In this document: one piece after another, positions 8,943 through 17,416 of the stretch
How the letters are laid out: every line of letters begins with the position of its first letter
How positions within the stretch are numbered: the stretch's first letter is position 1
Source of the DNA: Bacteroidales bacterium
GTDB lineage: Bacteria > Bacteroidota > Bacteroidia > Bacteroidales > Marinilabiliaceae
Reading direction: 5' to 3'
Length of the DNA: 59,924 nucleotides
Assembly (NCBI GenBank): GCA_024401335.1
Contig: JAKSLH010000017.1
Location: 1-59,924, forward strand
The notes under the pieces: generated by a model
Told to the model about the DNA's origin: nothing
Database searches by the model: none
What the model saw: the letters and a program-made list of their open reading frames with translations, nothing else
Made by a program: the position numbers and the translations under genes

Positions 8943-10055
8943 ATGAATACTGTGGTTAGTGAAAATAAAGCTAAGCGACTTCTCTCGCTTGATGTATTTC
9001 GCGGATTGACCGTCTTTTGCATGATCCTCGTCAATAATGGCGCAGGTGACCAGCAGTTCTCTGTTTTGACTCATAGTGAATGGAACGGTATTACTCCGTG
9101 TGACATGGTGTTTCCGTCCTTCTTGTTTGTAGTTGGCGTCAGCATCTTTCTGTCACTCTCAAAGCGTAAGATGTCGGTTGTGGACACAGGTGAGTCGACC
9201 TTGCCACTGCTCAAGAAGATCATCGTGCGCACAGTGCTGATGTTTCTTATTGGCGTAGCTATCCATGCCTGCGACATGTTGGTATGGGGTGTGACAGATA
9301 TCTTCCCCCATCTGAGGTGGACAGGCGTGTTGCAGCGCATCGCTGTGTGTTATGGAATAGCTTCTGTTGTTTTCCTATATGTCAATTCGCGCTATTTGTG
9401 GCCGATAATCTTGTCGTTGCTTGGTGTCTATGGCGCTATGCTATGGTTCTTCGACGGGTATGATCCTTCGGATGCCAATTTTGCCAATGCCATTGATAGG
9501 GCAGTATTTGGTTTTGACCATCTCTATCATCATAGTCCTATTGATCCTGAAGGTCTGCCAGGCTGCATCTCGTCGGTGGCTCATACACTTATTGGCGTAT
9601 ATGTCGGAACGTTACTCTTTGACAAGAGCAAGCAAGAATATTCGACGAGTCATGCCTTCTTCCTATCTTCTGTTATGATAGTCATGGGATGTGTGTTGTC
9701 GTATATCATGCCAATCAACAAGGCAGTATGGTCGCCTAGCTTCGTGCTCTTCACATGTGGTATGGCCACATGTATGTTAGCTATGCTTAAGGTGTTAGTT
9801 GATGATATGGGCCATAATGTGTGGTGCAAGCTATTCCAGATCTTTGGTCTTAACGCCCTCGGTCTCTACGTGATAAGCGAGATGTTGCCTTCTGTGTTTG
9901 GGCGCTTGGGAGTCTATGATGCAGTATGGGGATTGATTTCTTCAGCTATACCATACCCATGTGTCGCTTCACTTTGCTATGCCTTGTTTGTCTGCTCGGT
10001 GATGTCGTTCATCGCATGGTTGCTATGGAAAAACAAGATATTCATTAAGTTATGA
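8943..10055 (+). CDS. Multi-pass membrane protein, COG4299/HGSNAT-like acyltransferase family
   Basis: The first ATG at 8943 (the frame extends to a TTG at 8940) gives about 370 residues with roughly ten membrane segments. The N-terminus RLLSLDVFRGLTVFCMILVN, followed by a WNGITPCDMVFPSFLF-type segment, is the hallmark of the DUF5009/COG4299 family related to heparan-alpha-glucosaminide N-acetyltransferase. Members have been proposed to acetylate or transport amino sugars across the inner membrane. A His after the first helices (in LTHSEWNG) is a plausible acetyl-carrying residue by analogy. It follows mutS2 by 15 bp and ends at a strong terminator. The substrate is not evident from the context. 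Confidence 0.8.
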   Translation: MNTVVSENKAKRLLSLDVFRGLTVFCMILVNNGAGDQQFSVLTHSEWNGITPCDMVFPSFLFVVGVSIFLSLSKRKMSVVDTGESTLPLLKKIIVRTVLMFLIGVAIHACDMLVWGVTDIFPHLRWTGVLQRIAVCYGIASVVFLYVNSRYLWPIILSLLGVYGAMLWFFDGYDPSDANFANAIDRAVFGFDHLYHHSPIDPEGLPGCISSVAHTLIGVYVGTLLFDKSKQEYSTSHAFFLSSVMIVMGCVLSYIMPINKAVWSPSFVLFTCGMATCMLAMLKVLVDDMGHNVWCKLFQIFGLNALGLYVISEMLPSVFGRLGVYDAVWGLISSAIPYPCVASLCYALFVCSVMSFIAWLLWKNKIFIKL

Positions 10056-10072
10056 TTATTGTATAAAATGGC

Positions 10073-10112
10073 AAGCCCCTTGGTATATTGATCTTACCAG
10101 GGGCTTTTTATG
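10073..10112 (+). terminator. Rho-independent terminator
   Basis: Near-perfect 12-bp stem (10073-10085 with 10095-10106, one bulged T) followed by TTTTTATG and more T-rich sequence. It ends the mutS2/membrane-protein transcript. Confidence 0.8.
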
Positions 10113-10151
10113 TTTATTTTTATCTGTTTCCCATGATTATGTCGTTTAGTG

Positions 10152-10538
10152 TTATGCTTGAGTGTCGATGTTCTTCTTTGAGAAAAGCTTGTCCCAAGGA
10201 GTGTACCATATGACGAACCATGAGACGATGACAGCGACATAGGCGCCTATCACAACTGGTGTGAATTCGAAGAAGCCGTGTTTGGAGAAGTTGAATAGCG
10301 TATGGAAACAAGCGCAGAGCATTAAGCTGTGTGTGTCATTAGCTATTCGGCCTATTCCCCAAGAGCCAAATACCAGGATGCCCCAGAAGAAGAGTGAATT
10401 GAGACTGAGGTCGATGTTGATATGCCAGATGAACCACATTGTGCCGATGATGAGAGCCTGCACGAGTGGTGACTTGTCAGGACAATTCAACTGCAGTCCA
10501 ATTCCGCAGACGTGACTGTCCTGAAGATTGTATTGCAA
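10152..10538 (-). pseudogene. 5'-truncated CPBP-family intramembrane protease
   Basis: The C-terminal half of a CPBP (Abi/CAAX-type) membrane protease is visible: motif 2 in GTMWFIWHINID, motif 3 in NDTHSLMLCACFHTLFN, then a last membrane segment (VVIGAYVAVIVSWFVIWYTP). Full-length members have about 220-300 residues and begin with an EExxxR motif before motif 2. Here the expected position reads SHVCGIGLQLN and no upstream frame supplies the missing helices. The catalytic glutamates are therefore absent and the gene is very probably non-functional. The break point lies about 100 bp from the divergent CAP-domain gene. Confidence 0.7.
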
Positions 10539-10610
10539 AGTTCATTGGTATTTCAATGTGCCTTTGACTTTGCAAGGTTGCAAAACTCGGAGATATTCGG
10601 AGACATCTTT

Positions 10611-10618
10611 TAAATTTG
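10611..10618 (+). promoter_or_regulatory. Bacteroidetes -7 promoter box for the CAP-domain gene
   Basis: TAAATTTG matches TAnnTTTG and would start transcription near 10625. That leaves a leader of about 44 nt before the ATG at 10669 and supports this ATG over the earlier TTG at 10642. Confidence 0.5.
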
Positions 10619-10668
10619 CTGTGTGATTAGTTAGATGAATATTGAAAATCGTATTAAACATCAGTGTC

Positions 10669-11127
10669 ATGAAAGAATTAGTATTGGTATTAGTTGTCTT
10701 CGCTACGATATTAGGAAAGGCGCAGGACTTCAACTATGGCACGTATTCAGATGTTATATTTAAGCAACTTGATCTCATTAATGAGCTTAGAGCGGAGCAT
10801 GGTTTACAGCCTCTTGTGATGGATAGTGTTTTGTTCAAAGCTGCTCGTCATAGATGCGAGGAGATTGGGCAGAAGTTTGATCACGAAAGACCTAACGGGA
10901 AGCGTTTTGAAACCATCCTTAGAAAACAAACTCTCCTGAAATATACTAATGTTGGTGAAAATATTACTAAAGGTGTGAATGATGTGAACAAGTGTTTTAA
11001 TGGATTCTACAATTCAAGAGGTCATAGAGAGAATATGCTTTCCCCTTATTATAATTGCATAGGAATATGCTGCAATCCTATCAAAGGCCGATGGGTGCAA
11101 TTCTTTGGATACAAGAATATACAATAG
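10669..11127 (+). CDS. Secreted CAP-domain (SCP/PR-1-like) protein
   Basis: The ATG at 10669 starts a signal peptide (MKELVLVLVVFATILGKAQ); the frame opens earlier at a TTG. The mature protein of about 130 residues is essentially one CAP domain: a first helix LDLINELRAEHGLQPL, a metal-site-like His in HRCEEIGQKFDHERPNG, the GENI motif, and GHRENMLSPYYNCIGI. Bacterial CAP proteins are secreted or periplasmic; their biochemical roles are poorly known and include lipid or cell-wall binding. Base composition is more AT-rich than in the preceding genes, as in the next two genes. No neighbour indicates a pathway. Confidence 0.8.
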   Translation: MKELVLVLVVFATILGKAQDFNYGTYSDVIFKQLDLINELRAEHGLQPLVMDSVLFKAARHRCEEIGQKFDHERPNGKRFETILRKQTLLKYTNVGENITKGVNDVNKCFNGFYNSRGHRENMLSPYYNCIGICCNPIKGRWVQFFGYKNIQ

Positions 11128-11203
11128 TTCTACCTTGGACGGGAATGTCGGTATAAAATCACTGAATATTATATAACATGACCATTGTCAAGATAAGGTA
11201 AAA

Positions 11204-11587
11204 ATGAGAATAGCAATTGTAGGTTCACGCACGTTTGATGACTATCAGGTCCTTGTTGACTTTGTAGATTCTTTGGTTAAGGAATACAACTATGATATAA
11301 CCGAGATAGTAAGTGGCGGGGCTCGTGGAGCAGATAGGCTTGGTGAAAGATATGCAGCAGAGAGGAACATTGAGATAATGGTCTTCAAGCCTGACTGGGT
11401 AACTAAAGGAAAGTTTGCTGGATATCTTAGGAATAAAGAAATAATAAACTATTGTGACGTGTGTATAGCATTCTGGGATGGTAAATCACGTGGTACAAAA
11501 CATGATATAGACTTGTGTGAAAGGATGGGGAAGCCTTGCCATGTTTATAATTATATTTCCGGCAGTTTTATCTTCTATAAAAGATAA
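11204..11587 (+). CDS. DUF2493 (SLOG superfamily) protein
   Basis: This small cytoplasmic protein of 127 residues matches the DUF2493/YspA-like branch of the SLOG Rossmann-fold superfamily. It starts MRIAIVGSRTFDDY, carries the nucleotide-loop signature SGGARGADRLGERYA and ends with a conserved KSRGTKHDIDLCERMGKP. SLOG proteins bind nucleotides or nucleotide derivatives, and this branch is frequent in phages and mobile islands. The last codons lie inside the first of two near-palindromes at 11566-11629. A role in stress or defence nucleotide signalling is possible, but nothing here proves it. Confidence 0.8.
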   Translation: MRIAIVGSRTFDDYQVLVDFVDSLVKEYNYDITEIVSGGARGADRLGERYAAERNIEIMVFKPDWVTKGKFAGYLRNKEIINYCDVCIAFWDGKSRGTKHDIDLCERMGKPCHVYNYISGSFIFYKR

Positions 11588-11629
11588 AATTGAGATTCTG
11601 ATGGTTTTTATCTTCTATAAAAGATAAAA
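11566..11629. repeat. Two identical 24-bp near-palindromes, 40 bp apart
   Basis: The 24-mer at 11566-11589 is repeated exactly at 11606-11629. Each copy is an AT-rich inverted repeat, TTTTATCTT paired with AAGATAAAA around a 6-base centre. The first copy overlaps the stop codon of the SLOG gene. They could be stacked terminators, operators for a dimeric protein, or relics of a small repeat element. The region to 11730 holds no gene. Confidence 0.75.
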
Positions 11630-11730
11630 ATCGTATCATTGCATAGGTTTTTATTGAAAGATGACTCGTCGTAGTATGGGTGTCTTTATATGACTGGGTG
11701 GTATTAATTATTTTGCAAGAGTATTGATTT

Positions 11731-14043
11731 ATGTTTTTATTGAAAAAATTGAGTTGGCAGGTGTTGTTGTGCTTCTTTGGAAGCGTTACATGCAACGTTT
11801 TGTCGCAAAATAACGTTGTTGGCAAGGTGACTCAGTCTGACGGATCTCCAGTTGAGTATTTTACAGTCAGGTTCTTGGCTGACACGACATCTATAACTTC
11901 TGGAAGTTTTATTGGTGGGCAATTCTCTGCTGTTGTACCGACAAACGTGAATGTTGTGGAGATATCTGCATGGGGATTCGAATCAGAACGGAGGATTTTG
12001 AAAGCTACTGGGGATACATTGTATTTCTCGCTGGTGAATCATCAACATGAGTTAGATGAGGTGAATGTAGTTGCTAGCAAGAAGAATTTGACTGTGGATG
12101 GAACTACTTTTACTCTTGCTGTTGAGGGAACTTCGCTCGCTGAATTGGCAAATATCAACGATGTGTTATATAGAGTGCCGATGCTGATGGTGAACGAGAA
12201 TAACGAAGTCTCTATGTTTGGCAAGGACAACGTTGTCGTATATGTCAACAATAGACGTATTAAAGACAAGAAGGAGCTTAATAGCCTCAATCCTCAAACA
12301 GTAAAAGAAGTCAAGCTGATCAGTTCTCCGGAAGCCCGTTATGATGCTGATGCTGACGCTGTTATATCTATCACGACAAAGGACTACAACGGAACAGAGG
12401 TTACGTTGCGTAATACAGCCACAAAGGGAAGGCTGTTTTCTGACGCTGCAAACGCCATGCTGAACATGCGCATTGGAGCTACCAATATCCATGCTGATTA
12501 TACATTCACAGCGTCTAATGACAAGTCCTTTGAAGGTAGTAGTATCGCGAATATAAGTGATAAGCAGGAATATGATGATGGCGGGAAGACAGAAAGTAAA
12601 TACATTGACCATTCTTATTCGATTGTTGGAGAACATACGTTCAGCAACGATAATAGGCTCTCCTTACAGTTTGTCGGGTGGAACGATCGCGGAACCCCCA
12701 AAGTGGATGCTTGTCAAGAGTATTTTAATAATCAAGACTCGTCTTTTGTAGTAACTCATAGGAAGACAGCAGATGATGCAGACCATTATGATATTGGTGC
12801 TGCTTATGATTTTAAACTCGATGAGAAAAGTGGAATTTCGGTATCTGCCAATTCCACGATTCATCGTGTAGCGACAAACAGTGATATCATTGAAAACCTA
12901 CAGTCTCATAACTATGACTTTGATTCTAAGTATTATGCTTTTGACGCTCAAGTTGACTATCAGTTTTCTGCGGTTAATAAACTAGGTATAGAAGCGGGAG
13001 GGAAAGTCTCTGTTGTTTCTAATGAGTCAAAGAGTGCGTTTTGTTCTGGAAATAAGGAGTTGGGTGCTTTGTTCTCGTATGAGTACAAATTTGTAGAAAG
13101 AATTCTAGGTGCGTATTTAAACTTGGACAAAACAATAGGTTTTCTAGATGTTAATTCTGGGTTGAGGGTCGAATATACCGATTTTGATGGTGATCATAAC
13201 CGTAACAATGTAGTTGACACTACGTACTTTACGTTTGCTCCGAACTTTAAGCTTACATTGAATTTAGATGACATCAACAAATGGTCACTTGCTTACCGAA
13301 GTAATATTAGCCGTCCCTCGTTCAATAATCTTAGTCCAAGTATCCGCTATGACAATGCTTTTTACTATCGCAGGGGTAATCCTTCTCTTTTACCGACTAT
13401 AACAAGCAATATCATATTGTCATGGAATAAAGGCTCGAAATTTTGGATGAATATAGGTTATAGACACAAGCGTAACGCAACAATATATCAATACTCAGAG
13501 GTTGATGGTGGCAATGCTATTGAAGCTATTTTGAGCAATCACCGCCATATGCATTTTATTTTGGCTTCAGCCGGCTATAGCTTCAGTAAAGGTCGTTTCC
13601 AGTCTTCTAACAGTATAAGCGTAACTAAGCCTTTTGCCAAAGTCAGGTTATACAATGGAGTGTATAAGATAGACAGGTGTGCTTACTATTTCAAGACAAT
13701 AAATGACTATAAGATTAATAAGCATTTTACCGTGAATGCTGATTTTATCTATAATGATTTTGGAGAAACGTTGTTGGAGCGAAAAGAAGCCATGTATAAT
13801 CTCTCTGTAGGGGCTACAGTCTTTTTGCTAGATAGATGCCTTGCCTTTTCTTTTGTAGCAAATGACATTCTAGACTCATATACATTCAAAGATCATAGGG
13901 AATTCGGGTCTTACAAAGTGGATCATAGGTATGATCCGGATAACACGTACGTGCGTCTTACTATGCGCTACCAATTCCGTTATGGGAAGACAAAGAAGAT
14001 TAAGTCAGTCGATATCAATTCACAGACGGTTGAACGAATGTGA
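11731..14043 (+). CDS. Outer-membrane beta-barrel protein with N-terminal carboxypeptidase-regulatory-like domain
   Basis: This 770-residue exported protein has a signal peptide (about 1-25, ending VLSQ), then a short beta-sandwich like CarboxypepD_reg (VVGKVTQSDGSPVEYFTVRF). A plug-like region follows (about 105-215), including VPMLMVNENNEVSMFGKDNV and a VVYVNNRRI segment, then a long beta-barrel of the OMP_b-brl_3 type ending in YVRLTMRYQFRYG. This is the architecture of small TonB-dependent-receptor-like proteins of Bacteroidetes. A SusD partner or TonB-box is not seen. Charged residues follow the usual terminal aromatic, so the last barrel strand is at about 750-757. It probably imports or binds a ligand, but which one cannot be told. 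The stretch is AT-rich and looks accessory. Confidence 0.8.
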   Translation: MFLLKKLSWQVLLCFFGSVTCNVLSQNNVVGKVTQSDGSPVEYFTVRFLADTTSITSGSFIGGQFSAVVPTNVNVVEISAWGFESERRILKATGDTLYFSLVNHQHELDEVNVVASKKNLTVDGTTFTLAVEGTSLAELANINDVLYRVPMLMVNENNEVSMFGKDNVVVYVNNRRIKDKKELNSLNPQTVKEVKLISSPEARYDADADAVISITTKDYNGTEVTLRNTATKGRLFSDAANAMLNMRIGATNIHADYTFTASNDKSFEGSSIANISDKQEYDDGGKTESKYIDHSYSIVGEHTFSNDNRLSLQFVGWNDRGTPKVDACQEYFNNQDSSFVVTHRKTADDADHYDIGAAYDFKLDEKSGISVSANSTIHRVATNSDIIENLQSHNYDFDSKYYAFDAQVDYQFSAVNKLGIEAGGKVSVVSNESKSAFCSGNKELGALFSYEYKFVERILGAYLNLDKTIGFLDVNSGLRVEYTDFDGDHNRNNVVDTTYFTFAPNFKLTLNLDDINKWSLAYRSNISRPSFNNLSPSIRYDNAFYYRRGNPSLLPTITSNIILSWNKGSKFWMNIGYRHKRNATIYQYSEVDGGNAIEAILSNHRHMHFILASAGYSFSKGRFQSSNSISVTKPFAKVRLYNGVYKIDRCAYYFKTINDYKINKHFTVNADFIYNDFGETLLERKEAMYNLSVGATVFLLDRCLAFSFVANDILDSYTFKDHREFGSYKVDHRYDPDNTYVRLTMRYQFRYGKTKKIKSVDINSQTVERM

Positions 14044-14130
14044 CCACTATTCTACCCAATACCACTCCAGGATATTCGTCGTTCTTCTCGCAAAACAAGT
14101 CCACAACAACGGGAAAAGCACAAAACAAGG

Positions 14131-14226
14131 TCACTTCTGAGTTCTGAACGTATGCAAAATTGCTTCATCAGCCATCGCTGATATTGTTGCCAATAGACAG
14201 ATTAGTAATGTTGTAATGGTTTTCAT
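14131..14226 (-). CDS. 31-codon ORF encoding a signal-peptide-like sequence; possible gene relic
   Basis: From the ATG at 14226 the minus strand encodes MKTITTLLICLLATISAMAD and eleven more residues before TGA. The first 19 residues form a textbook signal peptide. It starts 20 bp after the stop codon of the 5'-nucleotidase-like gene in the same direction. Another frame stays open for about 40 codons further downstream, so this could be a frame-broken relic of a larger secreted protein. It could also be a real small secreted peptide. The remaining bases to 14044 show no other gene. Confidence 0.35.
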   Translation of the reverse strand: MKTITTLLICLLATISAMADEAILHTFRTQK

Positions 14227-14245
14227 GCACTAAGACTCTTGGGTA

Positions 14246-15853
14246 CTATTTCATCAAAGTAATCTCTCTCTTTGTTTGAGAGTATTCTTTGCCTACAACG
14301 CCACCAAGTTTTTCGACGATGAAGTCTTCTACATATTTGGTTTCCCAGATGTTCTGGTCGAAGATTATCTTACCATCTTTCAGAATGCCGCTACTACCTC
14401 TGTTCTTGAGCACATAGCTGATAGAGGCCAGGCTATATGTACGGTCAGGGTCAAGAGGCTCATATTCTCCAGTCTCTTTGTTGAACACTTCAGCTTTTAC
14501 AACTCTACGAGGTCCATCTTCGATGGTCAAGAAGTTGTCGGCATCGTCGAATATTGTTTTGACATGAACGGCAGGGTTGATGGCAATGCGTAAGCCCTTA
14601 GTCTGTGGGAAGGCACCCGTGTCGTCGGGCCAATTCTGAAGAGCAAACTCCAATGCGTCGAGTATGCGCTGTCCCTTGAACTCAGCCACGTTCACCGTAT
14701 TCTGATATGGGAAAGCAGAAAGGAGGTCCTTGAAAGCAATTGGTCCAGCTGCTATCGAATGACGGAATGTGCCAGAGTTGATCCATACTATATCAGCATT
14801 AGTATATTCATAGAAGGCGTCGCATGTGAGCTGAGTGAGATTAGTGTAGCAGTTACGGTCATAGGTGCCGTGCTCAATGTCGAAAGCTGCAAGGTCGTAC
14901 TCTGTTACACCGAATGGCGGATATTTGTTTATCGACTCTTTCATTGAATCGGCAAGTGCGATGATCGTAGTGTCAGCCTTTTGATAATCTGATGTTGCGG
15001 TCAGTGTAGAATGCATACGTCCATTGGTGTCGAGCACAAGACGACCGATATAGTCGAAGTGACTTCCCGACGAGGTGAGCAAAACACTGTCGCCATCGGC
15101 GTTGAGAAGCCATCGCTCTGGTATCACGTTGTGAGCATGGCCGTCGATTACAGCGTCAAGGCCAGTTGTCATCTCGATAGTAGCCTCAGATGTCTCTGGG
15201 TTGACCTTGTTGTCACCTAGGTGAGAGATGAGTATCACGTAATCGGCACCCTTTCTGCGCACCTGGTTTATCTGGCGCTGCATGTATTTGAAGTAGTCCT
15301 CGCGGTGGAAAGTGTAGATGTCGTTGCCAAGGCTGTCGACAAAGCTCTGTGGCGAGTCGCTGTTCTTTGTAAATGGTGCAACGACACCAATATAGCCCAC
15401 CTTTACATCACCGTATTGCTTTATGTCATAGGGAGTGAAGAACGTCTGGTTAGTTCGAAGATCTTCAAGATTACACAACAGAGTCTTCGCAGTCAACGAA
15501 TCGGTCAGACTACGCAGATGTTCAAGGCCATAGTCGAATTCGTGATTGCCCAGTGTTACATAGTCATATCCTACCTTGTTCATCATCTGTATGGCGTACA
15601 TGCCATGAGATATAGAGCAAAGCACCTCGCCTTGAGCGAAGTCACCTGCCGAAACAGCAGATACATAAGGAGTCTGTTCAAGCTGTTCTTTCTTGAATTC
15701 CGCCATCTTGGCGTATGTGCTCATGTTGCCGTGAACGTCGTTATCGAAAATGATGACAATGTCTTGGTCAGGTAGCTTATGGGACTTTGTGCAATAATGG
15801 AAAACACAAAGTACGGCAACAATCAATGTAGTTGCCAGTAACAGTTTTTTCAT
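14246..15853 (-). CDS. 5'-nucleotidase/UDP-sugar hydrolase family metallophosphatase
   Basis: This is a two-domain enzyme of the UshA/5'-nucleotidase family, 535 residues, that removes phosphate from nucleotides or sugar nucleotides outside the cytoplasm. The N-terminal hydrophobic segment (about 5-20) with a Cys in FHYCTKS suggests membrane or lipid anchoring. The metallophosphatase domain shows DNDVHGN, GDFAQG, GNHEFDYG and DGHAHNVIP. The C-terminal substrate domain shows the NSGTFR motif and GAFPQTKGLRIAI. All metal-binding motifs are present, so it is probably active. A 384-bp non-coding stretch separates it from the metal efflux genes. Confidence 0.9.
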   Translation of the reverse strand: MKKLLLATTLIVAVLCVFHYCTKSHKLPDQDIVIIFDNDVHGNMSTYAKMAEFKKEQLEQTPYVSAVSAGDFAQGEVLCSISHGMYAIQMMNKVGYDYVTLGNHEFDYGLEHLRSLTDSLTAKTLLCNLEDLRTNQTFFTPYDIKQYGDVKVGYIGVVAPFTKNSDSPQSFVDSLGNDIYTFHREDYFKYMQRQINQVRRKGADYVILISHLGDNKVNPETSEATIEMTTGLDAVIDGHAHNVIPERWLLNADGDSVLLTSSGSHFDYIGRLVLDTNGRMHSTLTATSDYQKADTTIIALADSMKESINKYPPFGVTEYDLAAFDIEHGTYDRNCYTNLTQLTCDAFYEYTNADIVWINSGTFRHSIAAGPIAFKDLLSAFPYQNTVNVAEFKGQRILDALEFALQNWPDDTGAFPQTKGLRIAINPAVHVKTIFDDADNFLTIEDGPRRVVKAEVFNKETGEYEPLDPDRTYSLASISYVLKNRGSSGILKDGKIIFDQNIWETKYVEDFIVEKLGGVVGKEYSQTKREITLMK

Positions 15854-16237
15854 GCCTCAAATTTAGAAATAGTTATCGAAATGTTGTTGTCTATTAAGTA
15901 TAATGTTGAATATTTATTCATTTTTAATGTTTGACTTGTCGTCTTTGCATTGATTAGTGCAATGTTTGCTGTCATGGATTTGGGAGTTTTGTTTTTGTAT
16001 GTTTTGTCTTTAATTAGATTTTTACAAATACAAAATTAGACCCGTTATTTATCTTGTACAAGCTTTTGTGGTGAAAAATGACCTTCGGTTTTTGTTTGTA
16101 ACTAACTGATTATCAGATGGCATTAAAAACAAAAATCTTCGGTTTGTTAATTATATGACGTTTCTCTTGCTTATTTTGATGGTAAAATAAGCCTGGATTT
16201 ATCTTGGGGCTGAAAAAACTATTAGATAGGGCTTGGG
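15854..16237. other. Non-coding AT-rich stretch
   Basis: This 384-bp region lies between two minus-strand genes. I see a small inverted repeat (TTGCA/TGCAA near 15945-15965) and a 10-bp palindrome CTTGTACAAG near 16055. A TAAATTTG box on the minus strand at 15858-15865 is too close to the ATG for a normal leader. No gene and no clear terminator are visible. Confidence 0.5.
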
Positions 16238-17416
16238 TTATTTTTCGTAAACCTTAAGCCTTTCGATGGTTATCATGGCGTCTTTCTTTGTTCCGAGGAC
16301 CTCTATTTTCATGTCGTACAACTCGTGAATATTGTCGTGAAACTCCAATATGTTTATCTGGCCACTCTCGAGCGATTTGACCAGCTGGTTGGCAGTGCTA
16401 CATTCGCTGATCATCTGTTCCATGCTATTGGCCAGGTTAGATAGGGTAGTAGCTTGTGCGTGAAGAGCCCTGAGATCATTCTTGTGCTGAATGGCCGAGG
16501 CGTTCATCTGAGCCTCTGCAGCTGCTTTCTGAGCCTTGGCGCTACGCAGTGTGTTCTTGCGTTCGAAGAGCGGTATGCTAACTTCGAAGCTAACGCCCTG
16601 AAGCGTCGTCTCGTCAGTTCGTTCGCTCATATAGCCTAGAGTGAACTTCGGCAAGTTCTGAGCTTTCTGGAGCTTGAGGTTGTTGCTAGCCTGCTCTATG
16701 TTCTGTAACTCGATAAGAATCTCAGGACAGTTGCTGCATGCAGTTGCATACCATTGTTCAAAATCGCCGATAAAGTTCCTTATCTCAAGTGTTGCCGATG
16801 GCATGTCGATAGCGATGCCTCCGTTGAGTTGCATGAGGTTGACTATTGCTTTGTCCCTCTCTATCTCATTGAGCTTTAAGTCCTTCATGGCACTCATATA
16901 TGCTGTCTTCGCACGATTGAGCTCAATGATAGTCGATTCGCCAGTGTTGAAGCTCTTTTGTATGCTATTCATCACTATAGAAGCCATCTTGCATCGTTCG
17001 CTAAGTATGGTATTGAGTTCGGTGCAATATGCTATATCAACAAATACCTGAGCCACTTCTGCCAATAGTTCGCGTCGTGACACCAGATATTTGAGGTCTG
17101 CGATATTGGCTATGCCGTCGGCTACTTTTCTGCGGTATTGATATACCGAAGGGAAGTCGAAGCTTTGGCTGACATTCAGGTCAAATCGGTTGCTTTCGAG
17201 GTCAGAAGGATTACCCCACAGGTAGTTTACCCCAACGTTAGGGTCGCTGATAGTATTGCCAGTGTGCGCTTCATATTTCTCAGCGGCAGTCTGCTGACGT
17301 AAAGCGTTGAGCATGGCATTGTTGGCCTCTATGCTGGAGTATATGCTGTCTATATCCTGTGCAGAAACGCTGATAAATGCTGTAGCTAATAATAGTGTTG
17401 TTGTCGTCGTTTTCAT
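16238..17416 (-). CDS. TolC-family outer-membrane component of metal efflux
   Basis: This is a periplasm-spanning outer-membrane channel of the TolC/CusC family, 392 residues. A signal peptide (MKTTTTTLLLATAFISVSAQ) is followed by two long helical, Ala/Leu/Gln-rich repeats typical of the alpha-barrel (for example ANNAMLNALRQQTAAEKYEA and the KAQKAAAEAQMNASAIQHKN stretch). It is shorter than E. coli TolC but in the range of Bacteroidetes heavy-metal efflux partners. Its start overlaps the stop of the RND pump gene by 4 bp, so the three genes form one operon read in the order adaptor, pump, channel. Confidence 0.85.
   Translation of the reverse strand: MKTTTTTLLLATAFISVSAQDIDSIYSSIEANNAMLNALRQQTAAEKYEAHTGNTISDPNVGVNYLWGNPSDLESNRFDLNVSQSFDFPSVYQYRRKVADGIANIADLKYLVSRRELLAEVAQVFVDIAYCTELNTILSERCKMASIVMNSIQKSFNTGESTIIELNRAKTAYMSAMKDLKLNEIERDKAIVNLMQLNGGIAIDMPSATLEIRNFIGDFEQWYATACSNCPEILIELQNIEQASNNLKLQKAQNLPKFTLGYMSERTDETTLQGVSFEVSIPLFERKNTLRSAKAQKAAAEAQMNASAIQHKNDLRALHAQATTLSNLANSMEQMISECSTANQLVKSLESGQINILEFHDNIHELYDMKIEVLGTKKDAMITIERLKVYEK

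Noticed and set aside
14044-14130. Additional open frame downstream of the 31-codon ORF as a real gene
   Set aside because: It has no start codon in frame with a signal and no recognisable family; it was kept only as a possible relic in the small-ORF entry.
15858-15865. TAAATTTG box as promoter for the 5'-nucleotidase gene
   Set aside because: It ends only about 5 bp before the ATG, which would make a leaderless message, and no -33 element is seen.
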